A stretch of DNA of 7,970 bases, from contig JBEKVE010000140.1 in the NCBI GenBank assembly GCA_049514335.1, forward strand, positions 1 to 7,970, given 5' to 3'. Positions 4,819 to 7,970 of the stretch are shown piece by piece. The notes beneath the pieces were generated by a model. The model did not search any database. It was not told where the DNA came from and was given only the letters and a program-made list of their open reading frames with translations. The first letter of the stretch is position 1. Each line of letters begins with the position of its first letter. Source of the stretch: JBEKVE01 sp049514335. Lineage in GTDB: Bacteria; Actinomycetota; Acidimicrobiia; Acidimicrobiales; UBA8190. Both the position numbers and the translations under genes were made by a program.

Positions 4819-7299
4819 ATGGCTGAGGCCACCACCGTGTCGGGACCCATCACCGGGACCGACCGCACCCTTTCCTTCGAGACCGGCAAGCTCGCCGGAC
4901 AGGCCGACGGCGCCGTCGTGGGACGCATCGGCGGCACCACCGTGCTCGTCACCGCCACCGCGGCACGCAACGTGCGCGAGGGGGCGGACTTCTTCCCCCT
5001 GACCGTCGACATCGAGGAGCGCATGTACGCCGCGGGGAAGATCCCGGGGTCGTTCTTCCGCCGGGAGGGCCGGGCCACCGACCAGGCCATCCTGACGTGC
5101 CGGCTCATCGACCGGCCCCTGCGGCCGTCGTTCCCCGACGGGTTCAGGAACGAGATCCACGTGGTGGGGACGATCTTCTCCGCCGATCTCACCAACCCCC
5201 ACGACGTGCTGGCCATCAACACCGCCTCGGCCGCGCTCATGGTGTCGGGCATCCCCTTCGACGGCCCCATCGGGGCCGTGCGGGTGGCGTGGACGACCGA
5301 GGGGCAGTGGGCGCCGAACCCCACCTACCAGGAGGGTGACGCCTCGTGCTTCGAGCTCGTGGTGGCGGGCCGGGCCCTGTCGGAGGACGCCGACGCCGAG
5401 ATCGCCATCATGATGGTCGAGGCCGGCGGCACCGAGGACTCGTGGCAGTACTACGAAGCCGGCGCCCCCAAGGTGACCGAGGAGGTGCTGGCCGACGGGC
5501 TCCAGGCGGCCAAGACCTGGATCCGCGAGTCCATCGAGCTGCAGCGCCAGCTCGTGGCCAAGATCGGGGGGCGCAAGCCCACCATGGCCTACGAGCTGTT
5601 CAGCGACTACGGCGAGGACGTCTTCGAGCGGGTGGCGGCGGTGGGCACCGACACCCTGTCCAAGGCCAACACCATCACCGAGAAGGCCGAGCGCAACGCG
5701 GCCATCGACGAGGCCACGGCGTCGGTCATCGCCCAGCTCGCCCCCGAGTTCCCCGAGCGCGAGCGCGAGATCAAGGCCGCGGCGCGTGGCCTCACCAAGA
5801 AGCTCGTGCGCCGGCGCATCGTCGACGAGGGCATCCGCATCGACGGCCGGGGCACGAGCGACATCCGCCCCCTGTCGGCCGAAGTGGGCGTGCTGCCCCA
5901 GGTGCACGGCTCGGGCCTGTTCCAGCGGGGCGAGACCCAGGTGCTGAACGTGACCACCCTGGGCATGCCGCGCATGAACCAGCTCCTCGACACCATCGGC
6001 ATCGACGAGCACAAGCGCTACATGCACCACTACAACTTCCCGCCGTACTCGACCGGTGAGACCGGCTTCATGCGCGGCCCCAAGCGGCGTGAGATCGGCC
6101 ACGGCCTCCTGGCCGAGCGGGCACTGCTTCCCGTCGTCCCCTCCGAGGAGGAGTTCCCCTACACGCTGCGCCTGGTGTCGGAGGTCCTGTCATCCAACGG
6201 GTCGACGTCGATGGCATCGGTGTGCGGCTCGTCGCTGTCGCTCATGGACGCCGGCGTGCCCATCAAGGCCCCGGTGGCGGGGATCGCCATGGGGCTCGTC
6301 TACGACGGGGGCCGCTACGTCACCCTCACCGACATCCTCGGTGCCGAGGACGCCTTCGGCGACATGGACTTCAAGGTGGCCGGCACCCGTGACGCGGTGA
6401 CGGCGCTGCAGCTCGACACCAAGATCGACGGGCTGCCCGCCGACGTGCTCGCCGCCGCCCTGCACCAGGCCCGTGACGCCCGGCTGCTCATCCTCGACGT
6501 CATGGCGGGCGCCATCGCCGGGCCGCGCGACGAGGTGTCGGAGAACGCTCCCAAGATCGTGTCCTTCCAGATCCCGGTGGACCGCATCGGCGAGGTCATC
6601 GGGCCCAAGGGGAAGGTCATCAACGCCCTGCAGGCCGAGACGGGCACCGACATCGCCGTCGACGACGACGGGATGTACGGCATCGTGACCATCGGCGCCA
6701 AGGACGGGGGCGCCGTGTCCGAAGCCAAGCGCCGCATCTTCCTCATCGTCGACCCGCCCGAGGCGGAGGTGGGTGCGGTCTACCCCGGCAAGGTGGTCAA
6801 CATCACCAAGTTCGGAGCGTTCGTGAACATCCTCCCCGGACGCGACGGCCTGCTGCACATCTCCAAGGTGGGAGGCGGCAAGCGTGTCGACCGCGTCGAG
6901 GACGTGCTCTCGCTCGGCCAGGACCTCGAGGTCAAGGTGGACGACATCGATCCTCAGGGCAAGGTGTCGCTCTCCTTGGTGGGTGAGCCCCCCGCCCCCA
7001 CGGGCGGCGGCGGTGGCGCACCGGCCGAGGCCGGGTCGCGCAACGGCGGCTCGCGAAACGGCGGGCGTGACCGGGGACCGCGCGAGGGCGGACCCCGCGA
7101 CAGCGGACCCCGCGACAGCGGCGGATCGGGGGCGCCGGTGGCGTCCTTCGAGGCGGCGTTCGAGGCCGAGCTCGTGAGCGAGCTCGGGGACCTCGGGCCC
7201 GGGCCGGGGTCCTCCGGCGGTGGCGGGGACCGTGGTGGTGACCGCGACCGCGGCGGGGACCGTGGCGGTGACCGCGGGCGACGTCCCCGCCGGCGGTGA
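4819..7299 (+). CDS. pnp: Polynucleotide phosphorylase (PNPase)
   Basis: PNPase is a trimeric 3'-5' phosphorolytic exoribonuclease that degrades RNA to nucleoside diphosphates and can run in reverse as a polymerase. The 826-residue product has the full family order. The first RNase PH-like domain (about 15-150) carries an FFRR RNA-binding loop at 79-82. An all-helical linker lies at about 240-325. The second RNase PH domain (about 335-550) keeps metal and catalytic residues D511, D517 and K519 in AEDAFGDMDFK. A KH domain has GPKG at 595-598, and an S1 domain spans about 654-722. After S1 comes a tail of about 100 residues, rich in Gly, Arg, Asp and Ser, with internal repeats and one short helix-prone acidic stretch (ASFEAAFEAELVSELGDL). 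Bacterial PNPases are often 700-750 residues, so the tail accounts for the extra length. It lies between rpsO and an M16 peptidase gene, the usual actinobacterial arrangement. Confidence 0.98.
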   Translation: MAEATTVSGPITGTDRTLSFETGKLAGQADGAVVGRIGGTTVLVTATAARNVREGADFFPLTVDIEERMYAAGKIPGSFFRREGRATDQAILTCRLIDRPLRPSFPDGFRNEIHVVGTIFSADLTNPHDVLAINTASAALMVSGIPFDGPIGAVRVAWTTEGQWAPNPTYQEGDASCFELVVAGRALSEDADAEIAIMMVEAGGTEDSWQYYEAGAPKVTEEVLADGLQAAKTWIRESIELQRQLVAKIGGRKPTMAYELFSDYGEDVFERVAAVGTDTLSKANTITEKAERNAAIDEATASVIAQLAPEFPEREREIKAAARGLTKKLVRRRIVDEGIRIDGRGTSDIRPLSAEVGVLPQVHGSGLFQRGETQVLNVTTLGMPRMNQLLDTIGIDEHKRYMHHYNFPPYSTGETGFMRGPKRREIGHGLLAERALLPVVPSEEEFPYTLRLVSEVLSSNGSTSMASVCGSSLSLMDAGVPIKAPVAGIAMGLVYDGGRYVTLTDILGAEDAFGDMDFKVAGTRDAVTALQLDTKIDGLPADVLAAALHQARDARLLILDVMAGAIAGPRDEVSENAPKIVSFQIPVDRIGEVIGPKGKVINALQAETGTDIAVDDDGMYGIVTIGAKDGGAVSEAKRRIFLIVDPPEAEVGAVYPGKVVNITKFGAFVNILPGRDGLLHISKVGGGKRVDRVEDVLSLGQDLEVKVDDIDPQGKVSLSLVGEPPAPTGGGGGAPAEAGSRNGGSRNGGRDRGPREGGPRDSGPRDSGGSGAPVASFEAAFEAELVSELGDLGPGPGSSGGGGDRGGDRDRGGDRGGDRGRRPRRR
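7090..7119 (+). repeat. Tandem 15-bp repeat in the pnp tail
   Basis: Two perfect adjacent copies of GGACCCCGCGACAGC (7090-7104 and 7105-7119) keep the reading frame and encode the repeated peptide GPRDSGPRDSG. Because the unit is a multiple of three, copy number could change without a frameshift. Confidence 0.9.
7222..7276 (+). repeat. 30-bp-period repeat at the pnp 3' end
   Basis: Two 25-base copies (7222-7246 and 7252-7276) lie 30 bases apart and differ at one position (T 7236 versus C 7266). They encode GGDRGGDRD followed by RGGDRGGDRG, an RGG-like run just before the C-terminal GRRPRRR. The period keeps the frame, as in the 15-bp repeat upstream. Confidence 0.88.
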
Positions 7300-7339
7300 G
7301 GACGGGGCGCGCCTGTACCCACCACCGGGTGGCGGCGGG

Positions 7340-7970
7340 GTGATCTGCACCGAGGTCCTCGGCTGCGGGGCCCGGCTCGTGACCGAGCCCATGGCCGACG
7401 TGCGGTCGGTCACGGTCGGGATGTGGGTGGGCACCGGGTCGCGCGACGAGGACGACGCCCACGCCGGGTCGTCGCACTTCCTCGAGCACCTGTTGTTCAA
7501 GGGCACGCCCACGTGGAGCGCGGCCGCCATCGCCGAGTCGGTGGACGAGGTGGGCGGCGACATGAACGCCTTCACCACCAAGGAGTACACGGCGTTCTAC
7601 ATCCGCCTGCTGGCGGAGCACCTGCCGCTCGGGCTCGACGTCCTCGGCGCCATCATGACCGAGCCCGCCCTGCGGGCCCCGGACATAGACGCCGAGCGCC
7701 AGGTGATCCTGGACGAGATCCTCATGCACACCGATGAGCCCTCGGACTTCGCCGCCGAGCAGTGCACCGCCGCGCTCTTCCCCCACCACCCGCTCGGGCG
7801 CGAGGTGCTCGGTGTGCCCGACAGCGTGGCGGCGCTCGACCAGGACGACATCCGGGCCTTCTTCGAGACCCACTACCGGGCCGGGAACCTGGTGGTGGCG
7901 GCGGCCGGCGACCTCGACCACGCCCGCCTGGCGGCCGACATCGACGAGCGTCTGTCGGGGCGGACGGGCG
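7340..7970 (+). CDS. M16 family zinc metallopeptidase, 3'-partial
   Basis: This is a pitrilysin/mitochondrial-processing-peptidase-like zinc protease of the PepR/MlpA group that follows pnp in many Gram-positives. About 210 codons are visible before the window ends. Counting from GTG 7340, the inverted zinc motif is HFLEH (residues 46-50, in GSSHFLEHLLFKGTPTWS). The third zinc ligand is Glu 126 in RQVILDEI, 76 residues after the second His, as expected for HxxEH-E enzymes. Other family stretches are VGMWVGTGSRDE, VGGDMNAFTTKEYTAFY and HHPLGREVLG. GTG 7340 is chosen because MICTEVLGCGARLV aligns without gaps with the N-terminus I recall for Bacillus MlpA (MIKRYTCQNGVRIV). An in-frame GTG at 7268 would add a Gly/Pro-rich extension overlapping pnp. 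The Shine-Dalgarno site is weak (GGTGG at 7328-7332) and could pair with CCACC at 7322-7326. No signal peptide is seen, so the enzyme is presumably cytoplasmic; its substrate cannot be inferred. Confidence 0.93.
   Translation, partial: MICTEVLGCGARLVTEPMADVRSVTVGMWVGTGSRDEDDAHAGSSHFLEHLLFKGTPTWSAAAIAESVDEVGGDMNAFTTKEYTAFYIRLLAEHLPLGLDVLGAIMTEPALRAPDIDAERQVILDEILMHTDEPSDFAAEQCTAALFPHHPLGREVLGVPDSVAALDQDDIRAFFETHYRAGNLVVAAAGDLDHARLAADIDERLSGRTG

Noticed and set aside
4717..6102. 461-codon minus-strand open frame opposite pnp
   Set aside because: Antisense shadow of pnp. The translation is His/Gly/Leu/Val-rich without family motifs and ends arbitrarily in the pnp leader.
6190..7590. 466-codon minus-strand open frame spanning the pnp 3' end and the M16 gene
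   Set aside because: It crosses two real genes on the other strand, and its composition mirrors the pnp tail repeats and GC-rich codons.
1..7970. Novel multi-gene system, mobile element, CRISPR array, tRNA or rRNA
   Set aside because: All genes belong to a known housekeeping cluster. I saw no transposase, integrase, regularly spaced repeats or tRNA-like or rRNA-like sequence, and base composition looks uniform across the window.

Overview
This window is a stretch of a conserved bacterial translation and RNA-metabolism cluster. Every gene is on the + strand, in the order infB (5' end missing), rbfA, truB, ribF, rpsO, pnp, then the start of an M16 zinc peptidase gene that runs off the right edge. 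The DNA is very GC-rich (roughly 70% by eye, not computed), with strong G/C preference at third codon positions. The proteins resemble high-GC Actinomycetota: the IF2 sequence, a TruB with Val in place of the usual Tyr in its PPMYSA-like motif, and pnp followed directly by an M16 peptidase as in mycobacteria. A lineage such as Acidimicrobiia is my best guess. It is inference from protein flavour and gene order, not from a search.

Layout: 1-1848 is the C-terminal part of translation initiation factor IF2. 1896-2270 is ribosome-binding factor A, with a strong Shine-Dalgarno site. 2254-3165 is tRNA pseudouridine-55 synthase, overlapping rbfA by 17 bases. 3217-4200 is bifunctional riboflavin kinase/FAD synthetase, with a TANNNT box placed for a leaderless transcript. 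4201-4309 is an rpsO leader with two strong hairpins and a candidate -10 box that overlaps the ribF stop codon. 4310-4567 is ribosomal protein S15. 4568-4818 is a 251-base pnp leader with small hairpins and no visible promoter. 4819-7299 is polynucleotide phosphorylase with a long Gly/Arg/Asp-rich C-terminal tail. 7340-7970 is the N-terminal part of an M16 family metallopeptidase.

The genes fit together as a growth-related unit. IF2 starts translation, RbfA matures the 30S subunit, TruB modifies tRNA, S15 assembles the 30S platform, and PNPase degrades RNA. RibF supplies FMN and FAD, and the M16 peptidase is a customary downstream neighbour of pnp. Regulation probably occurs at the ribF and rpsO 5' ends and in the rpsO and pnp leaders.

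I see no mobile element, CRISPR array, tRNA, rRNA, phage gene or unknown gene cassette, so I do not think the window holds an undescribed multi-gene system. The points worth a second look are the rpsO leader structures, the candidate leaderless ribF promoter, the pnp leader and the repetitive PNPase tail.
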